A DNA stretch of 64,000 nucleotides from Brucella anthropi_A (lineage in GTDB: Bacteria > Pseudomonadota > Alphaproteobacteria > Rhizobiales > Rhizobiaceae), in contig NZ_LQBD01000001.1 in NCBI RefSeq assembly GCF_046630315.1, forward strand, positions 325,368-389,367, given 5' to 3'. The position numbers were made by a program, and so were the translations under genes. The notes below the pieces were generated by a model that ran no database searches, was not told the origin of the DNA, and saw only the letters and a program-made list of their open reading frames with translations. How positions within the stretch are numbered: the stretch's first letter is position 1; every line of letters starts with the position of its first letter. Below, piece after piece: positions 40,968 through 49,168 of the stretch.

Positions 40968-42680
40968 ATGACTAAAGACGACGACAACAAGGGCGGCAAG
41001 CGTCCGCATGGCCGTGGAGGACGCTCCGACCGTCCGGGTCGGCCAGATCGTGACAAAGATCGTGAAAGCCGTCCGCGCCGCGACGAGGGTGGACGCGACA
41101 AGCAGCACAAGGCCGGGCCGCGCAAATTCGGGCCGCGTACCGTCGAGGGGCAGGACGAGACGAGCGAGCGGATCGCAAAGCGCCTGGCGCGCGCTGGAAT
41201 AGCATCGCGGCGCGAGGCTGAGACAATGATTGCGGCCGGACGGATTGCTGTAAATGGCAAGGTACTGGAAAGTCCGGCAGTCAATGTAAAGCGCACGGAT
41301 ATCATCACGGTCGACGGCAAGCCGTTGAAGCAGGCCGAGCGTACCCGCCTTTGGCTTTATCACAAGCCTGCCGGCCTGGTGACCACAAATCGCGATCCGG
41401 AAGGCCGTCCAACGGTCTTTGAGGCGCTGCCTGCCGAAATGCCGCGTGTGTTGTCGGTCGGACGTCTCGATATCAATACCGAGGGGCTTCTGCTGCTGAC
41501 CAATGATGGCGGGTTGTCCCGTGTCCTGGAACTTCCGTCCACAGGATGGCTGCGCCGCTATCGCGTGCGCGCTCACGGCAAGGTCACGCAGCAGCAGCTG
41601 GACGAACTGAAGAACGGCATTGCCGTTGATGGTGTGTTTTACGGCAGCGTGGAAGCCGAACTTGAACGTGTCCAAGGCGCCAATGTCTGGATTTCCATCG
41701 GACTGCGCGAAGGCAAGAACCGTGAAGTAAAGAACATTCTCGGTGCGCTGGGGCTCACGGTCGGACGGCTTATCCGTGTTTCGTTCGGTCCCTTCCAGCT
41801 TGGCGATCTGGAAGAAGGCGCGGTGCGCGAGATCAAGGGGCGCACCCTGCGGGATCAGCTGGGCGACAAGCTGATCGAGGAGGCCGGCGCGGACTTCGAT
41901 GCGCCGGTTCTGAACGAATTCTCCAACGCGGCCGCGCAGGGGCGCACGCGTCGTGAAATGGAGGAAGGCGAGCCAAAGCAGGAAGGCGAACGCCGCCGTC
42001 CGCCGCGCGAGCGCGAATGGATTTCCAGCACGGGCGAACGCCGTCGCGGACGCGAAGACAAGACTGAAAAGGTTGAGCCGCGTCGCCGCGGAAATGCCAA
42101 TGTCTGGATGGCTCCGGGCGCTCGCCCCAAGGGCGAAAAGGCTGCGGCAAAGCCGGCGCGTGTCGAGCATCAGCTTCCGCATCGCTCGGCGAAGTTCAGT
42201 GGCGATCTGCAAATGCGCCCGCGTCGGGCTGGTGATGAGGAGCAGGGCCGCGAAGAAGGCGGCGAACGTCGCTACAGCAGACGTCCTGAAGGGCGTTCTG
42301 ACAAGGAAACCCGTCCATCGCGCCCGGATGCAAGTCGCCCGGAGCGCCGTGAACCCCGCGAGGATGGACGCAAGGAGCGCCGCCCCGGCAAGCGTGAGCG
42401 CGCAGAATTGCGCGATGCTGAGGCCGGGGTTGGAGAACGCGGCAAGGGCGGTTTTGAGGGGCGCAAGTCCGGCAAGCCGGGTGGGTCGCGTGGCGAAGGC
42501 CGTTTCGGTGCTTCCGACCGCGATACGCGCTCAGGCCCGCGCGCCGGCGGAGCGGGCAACAAGTCCCGTAGCTTTGATGATGGTCCGCGTCGTGGACCGG
42601 GAAACAAGCCAGGCGGTAAGCCCGGTGGAAAATCGGGCGGCGGCAGAACGGGGGGCGGCGGTGCGGATCGTCGGCGGTAA
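40968..42680 (+). CDS. rRNA pseudouridine synthase (RluB/RsuA family) with long basic tail
   Basis: The 570-residue protein has a disordered charged start (to about residue 60) and an S4 RNA-binding domain (RIAKRLARAGIASRREAETMI). The RsuA/RluB catalytic domain has VGRLDINTEGLLLLTNDG (catalytic Asp168), GLREGKNREVKNILGALG and VSFGPFQLGDL. From about residue 310 to the end is a 260-residue tail of Arg, Gly, Glu, Lys and Pro. RluB-type enzymes make pseudouridine in 23S rRNA. ATG 40968 is preferred to the TTG at 40920. The tail's last 20 bases overlap rsmD, another rRNA modification gene. Confidence 0.92.
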   Translation: MTKDDDNKGGKRPHGRGGRSDRPGRPDRDKDRESRPRRDEGGRDKQHKAGPRKFGPRTVEGQDETSERIAKRLARAGIASRREAETMIAAGRIAVNGKVLESPAVNVKRTDIITVDGKPLKQAERTRLWLYHKPAGLVTTNRDPEGRPTVFEALPAEMPRVLSVGRLDINTEGLLLLTNDGGLSRVLELPSTGWLRRYRVRAHGKVTQQQLDELKNGIAVDGVFYGSVEAELERVQGANVWISIGLREGKNREVKNILGALGLTVGRLIRVSFGPFQLGDLEEGAVREIKGRTLRDQLGDKLIEEAGADFDAPVLNEFSNAAAQGRTRREMEEGEPKQEGERRRPPREREWISSTGERRRGREDKTEKVEPRRRGNANVWMAPGARPKGEKAAAKPARVEHQLPHRSAKFSGDLQMRPRRAGDEEQGREEGGERRYSRRPEGRSDKETRPSRPDASRPERREPREDGRKERRPGKRERAELRDAEAGVGERGKGGFEGRKSGKPGGSRGEGRFGASDRDTRSGPRAGGAGNKSRSFDDGPRRGPGNKPGGKPGGKSGGGRTGGGGADRRR

Positions 42681-43224
42681 GTTTCGTGGGCGTGCGCTTG
42701 TAACGCCGTCCACCAACGCCATTCGCCCGACGACTGATCGCACCCGCGAGAGCCTGTTCAATATTCTCGCGCATAATTTCCCGGACAAGGTGGAGGGTGC
42801 GCGCGTTCTCGACCTGTTTGCCGGGACGGGCGCGCTGGGGCTGGAGGCTCTGTCGCGTGGCGCGCGCTACGTGACCTTTGTGGAGGAATCCGCGGAGGGA
42901 CGGGGATTGCTACGCCAGAATATCGAGGCTTTCAGTCTTCAGGGACACACCAAGATCTTGCGGCGCGATGCCTGTCAGTTGGGTATCGTCGGCACGATGG
43001 AGCCGTTTGATCTGGTCTTTGCCGATCCGCCCTATGGGCGCCGCATGGGAGAAAAGGCATTTTTATCGGCACTTCAGGGTGGCTGGCTTAATCCTGACGC
43101 ACTTTTGGTGCTTGAAGAAAATGCGGAGGCCGCACTCGATCTCGATGAGCGGTTCGTCGTGCTGGAAGAGCGCAACTACGGGGGCACGATTATTCGGCTG
43201 ATCCAGTTGAAAGCCGCCGGTTGA
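42661..43224 (+). CDS. rsmD: 16S rRNA (guanine966-N2)-methyltransferase
   Basis: RsmD methylates G966 of 16S rRNA. The 187-residue product starts at GTG 42661 (MRIVGGKFRGRALVTPS). It has the AdoMet motif VLDLFAGTGALGLEALSRGA and the catalytic motif FADPPYG. GGGGGG precedes the GTG, and the start overlaps the pseudouridine synthase end by 20 bp, so the two rRNA modification genes are likely coupled. The same frame stays open upstream to 41953, but that part is the basic tail of the neighbour read in another frame. Confidence 0.94.
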   Translation: MRIVGGKFRGRALVTPSTNAIRPTTDRTRESLFNILAHNFPDKVEGARVLDLFAGTGALGLEALSRGARYVTFVEESAEGRGLLRQNIEAFSLQGHTKILRRDACQLGIVGTMEPFDLVFADPPYGRRMGEKAFLSALQGGWLNPDALLVLEENAEAALDLDERFVVLEERNYGGTIIRLIQLKAAG

Positions 43225-43305
43225 ATGAGCGGACGATCCTGTTCGCAAAAAATATAGTATGCCGTCCGGATAACGGGCGAAAACGAAACCGATTGGAGAT
43301 GTCGC

Positions 43306-44856
43306 TTGGTGAATAACCCCTCACTCCGGCGCTTGCTGTTGTCCACCGCCCTTGGTTTTGTGCTGGTGTTGCCGCTGGCAAGCGGCGCTGTCCGGGCAGA
43401 AAGCCAGCCTGCGGCGGCTGCCCGGACGCAAGCGGCAACGACGCCCGCGCCATCGCCAGCTGCCGGGCAGGAGACGCTTCCCGAGATCACCCAGTCGGAC
43501 GGGGTCAGCCGCTTCACTTTGCCAAATGGCCTGGAAGTGGTCGTCATTCCCGATCATCGCGCTCCGGTGGTGACGCAGATGATCTGGTACCATGTGGGCT
43601 CGGCTGACGAAGCGCCGGGTGTGTCGGGGATCGCCCATTTTCTTGAGCATCTTATGTTCAAGGGAACGAAAAACCATCCGGCCGGTGAATTCTCCGCAAA
43701 GGTTGCCGCCATCGGGGGGCAGGAGAACGCTTTCACTTCCTATGATTATACGGCCTATTTTCAGCGCGTATCGCCCGAAGCCCTGGAAATGGTGATGCAG
43801 TTCGAGTCGGACCGGATGGAAAATCTGGTGCTGAACGAGGAAGCGGTGAAAACCGAACGGGACGTGATCCTGGAAGAACGCAGGATGCGGGTCGATTCCA
43901 ATCCAGCATCCATGCTGATGGAAAATACCGACGCTGTTCTTTTCTATAACCATCCCTACCGCAAGCCGGTCATCGGCTGGCAGCAGGAGATGGAAAAGTT
44001 GAGCCTCAAGAACGCCATCGATTTCTATCAGCAATACTACACGCCGAATAACGCAACGCTCATTATTGCAGGAGATGTTTCACCTGAACGCGTGCGTGAA
44101 CTGACACTGAAAACCTGGGCAAAAGTGCCCAAACGCGCCGAGGTCCTGCCGCGTGAACGCCCGCAGGAGCCTGCCAAGCATGCGGCCCGCGTCGTGACGC
44201 TGCATGACGATCGTGTCAGCATGCCCTCGTTCCGTATCTCCTGGCTGGTGCCATCCTATGCGAATGAGAAGCGGTTTGCGAACGCGAAGCCGGGGGATGC
44301 CCCCGCTCTCGATCTCCTCAGCGAAATTCTGGGTGGATCGCTGCGTTCGCGTCTTTATCAGCAGCTGATCGTCAAACAAGGTATCGCCGCCAGTACGGGC
44401 GCGAACTATGGTGGCGACGCGCTGGACGATGGCACGTTTTCCGTTTACGGCGCGCCACGCAACGGTGCGACTTTGGGAGATGTGGAAAAAGCCGTCGAGG
44501 CCGAAGTGGCACGGATCATCAAGGATGGAGTGAGCCAGGCGGAGCTTGATCAAGCGCGCAATCGTTTTCTCAAGGCCGTTATCTTCGCACGCGACAGCCA
44601 GACCGGCATGGCCCGGATCTATGGCTCGACACTGTCCGTTGGACAGACTGTCGACGATATCCAGAAGTGGCCCGATGTCATCAAGGGCGTCACTGTCGAT
44701 CAGATCAAGGATGTGGCGACGCGGTATCTCGTCAAGGACCAGTCGGTGACAAGTTATCTGCTTCCGCCGGATGCCGAGCCGGAAAATGCGCGCGAGAACC
44801 CAAATGCATCCGCTGAAGGCGTCGGTGGCAACGGGGCGGGAGGAATGATCCAGTGA
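43306..44856 (+). CDS. M16 zinc metallopeptidase, catalytic partner
   Basis: The 516-residue protein has an N-terminal signal peptide (LLLSTALGFVLVLPLASGAVRA) and an inverzincin zinc site HFLEH at residues 111-115 (GIAHFLEHLMFKGT), with NAFTSYDYTAYFQ and the distal glutamate region after it. It is a periplasmic processing or degrading peptidase of the PqqL/YmxG group. The adjacent gene encodes the non-catalytic partner, and the two overlap by four bases, as in alpha/beta M16 heterodimers. Start is TTG 43306 or GTG 43309, both served by GGAG. Confidence 0.93.
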   Translation: MVNNPSLRRLLLSTALGFVLVLPLASGAVRAESQPAAAARTQAATTPAPSPAAGQETLPEITQSDGVSRFTLPNGLEVVVIPDHRAPVVTQMIWYHVGSADEAPGVSGIAHFLEHLMFKGTKNHPAGEFSAKVAAIGGQENAFTSYDYTAYFQRVSPEALEMVMQFESDRMENLVLNEEAVKTERDVILEERRMRVDSNPASMLMENTDAVLFYNHPYRKPVIGWQQEMEKLSLKNAIDFYQQYYTPNNATLIIAGDVSPERVRELTLKTWAKVPKRAEVLPRERPQEPAKHAARVVTLHDDRVSMPSFRISWLVPSYANEKRFANAKPGDAPALDLLSEILGGSLRSRLYQQLIVKQGIAASTGANYGGDALDDGTFSVYGAPRNGATLGDVEKAVEAEVARIIKDGVSQAELDQARNRFLKAVIFARDSQTGMARIYGSTLSVGQTVDDIQKWPDVIKGVTVDQIKDVATRYLVKDQSVTSYLLPPDAEPENARENPNASAEGVGGNGAGGMIQ

Positions 44857-46208
44857 AGAAGATCATCATGCTGAAATTCAAACGCATTTTCGGTTTTTCT
44901 GATGTCCGGTCTGTTGTGGGCATGCTTGCGGCATCGATGATGGTGTTGGCCGTATGCGCCTTGCCCGCGCGTGCCATCGAAATTCAGGAAGTGGTTTCGC
45001 CAAAGGGCATTCATGCCTGGCTGGTGGAAGATAATTCAGTCCCGCTTGTTTCCATGCGATTCTCGTTCAAGGGCGGCACATCGCAAGACCCTTCGGGCAA
45101 GGAGGGACTGGCCAATCTGATGACCGGGCTGTTCGATGAAGGTGCGGGCGATCTGAAATCGGATGCATTTCAGGAACGGATGGATAATCTGGGTGCGGAA
45201 ATGAGCTTTTCCGCGACGCAGGATTCTGTTTCGGGCGGGATTCGCATGCTGGCGGAAAATCGCGACGCAGTGACAAATTTGCTCGCCCTTGCGGTCAACA
45301 AACCTCGCTTCGATCAGGATGCTGTCGATCGGATACGCCAGCAGGTCGTCGCAGGCATCGAAGCGTCGCAACGCAACCCGTCGACGATTGCATCGCGCAA
45401 GTTTTCCGAGGTTCTCTATGGCAACCATCCCTATGCACGTCCAGACGACGGCACGGTGAAGTCTTTGCAGTCGATCACACGTGACGATCTGGTGAATTTT
45501 CATCGCAAGAATTTTGCGCGTGACAATCTGACGATCGGCGTGGTGGGCGCCATCAATGCGAAGGATCTGGGTGTGCTGCTGGACAAGGTGTTCGGCGATC
45601 TGCCTGCGATGGCCGAACTGGTTCCTGTGCCGGATGCCAAACTGGCACTCGGGACCACGACCAGCCTCAATTTCGATATGCCCCAGACGTCGATCAGCTT
45701 CGTCTATCCGGCCATTCCCCGCAAGGATCCTGAATTTTTCGCAGCCTATCTGATGAACCATATTCTGGGCGGCGGCTTCACATCCCGTCTTTATGCCGAA
45801 GTGCGTGAGAAGCGCGGCCTTGCCTATTCGGTATCATCGTCCATGGTCATGCGCGATCATGCTTCCGCACTGATGATTTCCACCGCAACCCGCCCTGAAA
45901 AGGCGCAGGAATCCTTGAAGATCATCCGCGAACAGGTTGCCGCTATGGCCGCCGATGGTCCGACGGAAGCGGAACTGGCCGCAGCCAAGAGTTTTCTCAA
46001 GGGGTCGTATGCGGTCAACAATCTGGACTCGTCTGCGGCAATTGCCGAAACTCTCGTGAGCTTGCAGGAAGCAGAACTTCCGCGTGATTATATCGACAAG
46101 CGTTCGGAATTGATTGATGCCGTGACGCTCGATCAGGTCAAGGCGATTGCCAAAAAACTGCTCGACGCGGAACCGGCTATCCTGATCTTCGGCCCCGCTC
46201 AAAGCTGA
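44853..46208 (+). CDS. M16 peptidase-like protein, non-catalytic partner
   Basis: The 451-residue protein has a signal/anchor helix (VVGMLAASMMVLAVCALPARA) and an M16 fold: VPLVSMRFSFKGGTSQDPSGKEGLANLMTGLFDEGA, then a glycine-rich NHILGGGFTSRLYAEVREKRGLAYSV. The zinc motif HxxEH is absent at the expected place (GLANL...), so it should be the substrate-binding, inactive half of a heterodimer with the upstream gene. GTG 44853 overlaps the upstream stop and has GGAGGA before it. Confidence 0.92.
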   Translation: MKKIIMLKFKRIFGFSDVRSVVGMLAASMMVLAVCALPARAIEIQEVVSPKGIHAWLVEDNSVPLVSMRFSFKGGTSQDPSGKEGLANLMTGLFDEGAGDLKSDAFQERMDNLGAEMSFSATQDSVSGGIRMLAENRDAVTNLLALAVNKPRFDQDAVDRIRQQVVAGIEASQRNPSTIASRKFSEVLYGNHPYARPDDGTVKSLQSITRDDLVNFHRKNFARDNLTIGVVGAINAKDLGVLLDKVFGDLPAMAELVPVPDAKLALGTTTSLNFDMPQTSISFVYPAIPRKDPEFFAAYLMNHILGGGFTSRLYAEVREKRGLAYSVSSSMVMRDHASALMISTATRPEKAQESLKIIREQVAAMAADGPTEAELAAAKSFLKGSYAVNNLDSSAAIAETLVSLQEAELPRDYIDKRSELIDAVTLDQVKAIAKKLLDAEPAILIFGPAQS

Positions 46209-46219
46209 CAGGTGCTCAT

Positions 46220-47095
46220 TTGGAAAAGGCAGTACCGTCATCCCCCCGCATTGCCGTCGCTTTCGGCGGGGGCGGAGCACGCGGCGTTGCCCATATCCAT
46301 ATTGTTGAAGTGCTCGATGAACTGGGTATAAAACCGGTTGCCATTGCGGGCTCTTCGATCGGTTCGATTGTCGGCTCGGGCATGGCCAGCGGCATGAGCG
46401 GCAAGGACATTCACGATTATATGGCGGCGATCTTCAATCGCCGTTCCGAAGTCGCAAAGCGCATGTGGCAAACTCGACCTGCCCGGTGGAGCGAATTGCT
46501 GAAGGGCGGCTTGCGCGTCAGCCAGTTCAATATCGAAAAGGTGCTGGACGTCTTCCTGCCGGCCAGTTTTCCGGAGAATGTGGAAGAACTGAAGATTCCG
46601 ATGTGCATCACGGCAGTGGATTTCCACGCCGCGCGGGAAGTTCATATTCGCGACGGTGATCTTCGCTCTGCTATTGCGGCATCTTGTGCCATTCCGCCGG
46701 TGTTTGCTCCGGTGCGCCGGAAGGGCCGCATTCTGGTTGACGGCGGCCTGTTCAATCCCGTGCCTTTTGACCTGCTGTTTGACGAAGCCGATATTGTGAT
46801 CGGCATCGACGTTGTGGGCGCGCCGGTTGGGCCGGATGACTATATGCCGACCACATTCGAGGCTGTGATCGGCGCGAACCAGCTGATGATGTGTTCTATC
46901 AACGAAAACAAGTTTCGTATTCGTCCACCGCACATTTTCATCCGTCCCAATGTCGAGCGGATCGGGCTTCTGGACTTCCTGAAATTCGAACAGATCCTGT
47001 CACAAAGCGCTGGCGTTCGCGATGAACTGAAGCGTGGAATCGAACTGGCTGTCGAAGGCAAAGCGGTGCCGATAAATTCAACGCTTGCGGTCTGA
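46220..47095 (+). CDS. Patatin-like phospholipase (RssA-like)
   Basis: The 291-residue protein has the patatin oxyanion loop GGGGARG (residues 16-22), the nucleophile elbow GSSIG (Ser46) and the dyad aspartate in DGG (Asp174). The rest resembles RssA-type bacterial patatins, which hydrolyse acyl lipids in the cytoplasm or at the membrane. No signal peptide is present. The start is TTG 46220 with ACAGG upstream. It follows the M16 pair by 11 bp and may be in the same operon. A perfect 13-bp stem spans its stop codon. Confidence 0.9.
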   Translation: MEKAVPSSPRIAVAFGGGGARGVAHIHIVEVLDELGIKPVAIAGSSIGSIVGSGMASGMSGKDIHDYMAAIFNRRSEVAKRMWQTRPARWSELLKGGLRVSQFNIEKVLDVFLPASFPENVEELKIPMCITAVDFHAAREVHIRDGDLRSAIAASCAIPPVFAPVRRKGRILVDGGLFNPVPFDLLFDEADIVIGIDVVGAPVGPDDYMPTTFEAVIGANQLMMCSINENKFRIRPPHIFIRPNVERIGLLDFLKFEQILSQSAGVRDELKRGIELAVEGKAVPINSTLAV

Positions 47096-47105
47096 ATTTA
47101 TCGGC
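47068..47105. terminator. Perfect stem spanning the patatin stop codon
   Basis: GCCGATAAATTCA (47068-47080) and TGAATTTATCGGC (47093-47105) are exact inverted copies with a 12-nt loop. The left arm is coding sequence, the right arm begins with the TGA stop. It also lies 12 bp past the stop of the convergent antiporter gene, so it may terminate both. There is no long T-run. Confidence 0.55.
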
Positions 47106-47117
47106 GTCCGGTCGCTT

Positions 47118-48965
47118 CTATTCCGCTGGAACCGATGATGCGGGCGTGTCGCCGGACGATGAAGGTGAGGGTATATCGTCCACGCCTTTATCGATGCGCT
47201 GGCCTTCGCGGGCGGGTTTGACCAGGGGTTCCGGTGTGACCGGCTTGTTGAACAGCAGGTGGCGGCCTGCCATGATACCCTCCGATGCCTGTACATGGAG
47301 ACGGTCTTCGTCGCGCTGGCGGACGTCTTCGCTTATCCCGTAAGCCTGAGCCTCGGCAATGCCGAGCCCTTCCAGTGTGCGCTGGCCGAAAAGCAGGCCG
47401 GATTCAAATGTTTCGCGTAGCTCGTATTCAACGCCTTGAGCGCGCAATTGCAACGTATGTTCGCGGTCATAAGAGCGAACGAACAGCCGTACATCCGGAT
47501 ATTCCGACTGGATGAGGTTGATGATGTGGTTGGTGGTTTCTTTCTTGTGGGTGCAGATAGCGACAATCTTCGCTTTTCTGATGCCTGCCGCTTCCAGCAC
47601 GTCCTTGCGGGTGCCGTCGCCGAAATAAATGCGAAAGCCGAATTTTCCGGCAGCGCGGACACGATTGGGCGAGCTGTCGATGACGGTTACATCAATGCCG
47701 CCCGCGAGCAGAATCTGCGCCGCAATCTGGCCGTAACGGGAAAAACCGATCATCAGCACGTCGGACCCGGCGCCTTCAAAATTTTCTTCCATTATATCGA
47801 TGGCCTTGTCCTTGACGAGCAGCCTGGAGCCGATCGCAACGGAAAGCGGCGTGAGCGCCATGGATATGGTGACGGCAGCCACAAGCTCCGAACCGAGAGC
47901 GCTGGAAATAATGGCTGCAGCCGAAGCCGCCGAAAAAAGGACAAAGGCAAATTCACCGCCCTGCGGCAGAAGAAAGGCTATCCGCACCGCATCATTGTGG
48001 CTGGATCGGAAGATGCGGCACAGCAGATAAATGATGGCGATCTTGGTTGCCATGAAGATGGGCACGGCAAGAAGAATAATCTTCCAGTATTGCAGGATCA
48101 CCGAGAGGTTCAGTGACAGGCCAACCGCGACAAAGAACAATCCGAGGAAAATACCGCGGAACGGTTCGATATCGGCTTCAAGTTCGTGTCGATAGGATGA
48201 TTCCGCCAAAAGAACACCGGCAATGAATGCCCCCATGGCCATGGAAAGACCTGCGGCCTGAAGCAGGCTGGCCGAACCCAACACAATGAACAGTGCGGCT
48301 GCGATCATCACCTCACGGGCGCCGGTATTGGCGATGATGCGGAACATCGGGTTGATGAGATAGCGCCCTGCGATCACCAGGGCCGCGATGGCTGCAATGG
48401 CCGTGGCGAGATGGAAACCCGCACTTGCCTGCGAAGGTTCATTGGGTGAAAGTGCCGGAATGATTGCGAGAATCGGCACGATTGCGAGATCCTGGAACAG
48501 CAGGATCGAAAAAGCACGCTGGCCATGCTTCTGATTTGTTTCCGCCCGATCCTCCAGCACCTGCATGGCGAATGCCGTGGAAGACAGCGCCAGGCCGAAA
48601 CCGACAATGATCCCCGCTTCCATACTGAGGCCCGCAAGGTAGATGCCAAGAGCAGCCAGAGCCGCACCGCATAGCAGAACCTGGGCGGTGCCAAGACCGA
48701 AGATCGATTGGCGCAGCGCCCAAAGTCTGGATGGTTTCAGTTCGAGGCCGATAATGAAAAGCAGGAAGACGACGCCCAGTTCGGAAAAATGCAGAAAATC
48801 TTCTCCATCCGCAATGAGACGAGCCACAGGTCCAATCGTGATGCCTGCCGCAAGATAGCCGAGAACCGTGCCAAGTCCCAACCGCTTGAACAGCGGCGCG
48901 GCGATAATGGCACCGCCCAAAATCATCAGACACTGTAGGTAGAGACTTCCGCCAGTTGCAACCAT
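47118..48965 (-). CDS. Kef-type monovalent cation:proton antiporter (CPA2)
   Basis: From ATG 48965 the 615-residue protein has about 12-13 membrane helices (residues 1-385) of the Na/H exchanger fold, including GLGTVLGYLAAGITIGP and FLLFIIGLELKPSRLW. A cytoplasmic TrkA-N (RCK) domain follows at about 410-530. The RCK Rossmann motif reads GFSRYGQ, with Ser where KefC has Gly. KefB/KefC channels are held shut by glutathione and protect against electrophiles; gshA is in this window, but regulation by glutathione is not shown. The additional 25 residues up to 49040 are discounted. Confidence 0.92.
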   Translation of the reverse strand: MVATGGSLYLQCLMILGGAIIAAPLFKRLGLGTVLGYLAAGITIGPVARLIADGEDFLHFSELGVVFLLFIIGLELKPSRLWALRQSIFGLGTAQVLLCGAALAALGIYLAGLSMEAGIIVGFGLALSSTAFAMQVLEDRAETNQKHGQRAFSILLFQDLAIVPILAIIPALSPNEPSQASAGFHLATAIAAIAALVIAGRYLINPMFRIIANTGAREVMIAAALFIVLGSASLLQAAGLSMAMGAFIAGVLLAESSYRHELEADIEPFRGIFLGLFFVAVGLSLNLSVILQYWKIILLAVPIFMATKIAIIYLLCRIFRSSHNDAVRIAFLLPQGGEFAFVLFSAASAAAIISSALGSELVAAVTISMALTPLSVAIGSRLLVKDKAIDIMEENFEGAGSDVLMIGFSRYGQIAAQILLAGGIDVTVIDSSPNRVRAAGKFGFRIYFGDGTRKDVLEAAGIRKAKIVAICTHKKETTNHIINLIQSEYPDVRLFVRSYDREHTLQLRAQGVEYELRETFESGLLFGQRTLEGLGIAEAQAYGISEDVRQRDEDRLHVQASEGIMAGRHLLFNKPVTPEPLVKPAREGQRIDKGVDDIPSPSSSGDTPASSVPAE

Positions 48966-49168
48966 GCCAAGCTCTTGGAATTTGGAGAAATATAGGAGGG
49001 CTTGCCTTGAAGCCCCCGGATTTCGGCAATATAGAGACAAGATATGGCTGTATTCAGCCCGATGTCGAACAATTTGGCGATATTTTTTGGCAGGTCACGG
49101 TTTCTTTCTCACTGCAGTTCGTAGTACCAGTTTGAACCACGATATGCTTAGGAAACTCGGATTATATA

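Noticed and set aside
40917..42212. Minus-strand open frame (431 codons) opposite the pseudouridine synthase
   Set aside because: Antisense shadow of a gene with clear S4 and catalytic motifs.
41953..42660. Open frame running in phase into rsmD, which would add 236 residues
   Set aside because: It is the Arg/Gly/Glu-rich tail of the pseudouridine synthase read in another frame; the RsmD family starts at MRIVGGKFRGR, and a good ribosome binding site precedes the GTG at 42661.
47118..48965. Glutathione-gated KefC function for the antiporter
   Set aside because: The fold and RCK domain fit Kef-type proteins, but no KefG/KefF partner is adjacent and the Rossmann motif differs by one residue, so glutathione control is not claimed.
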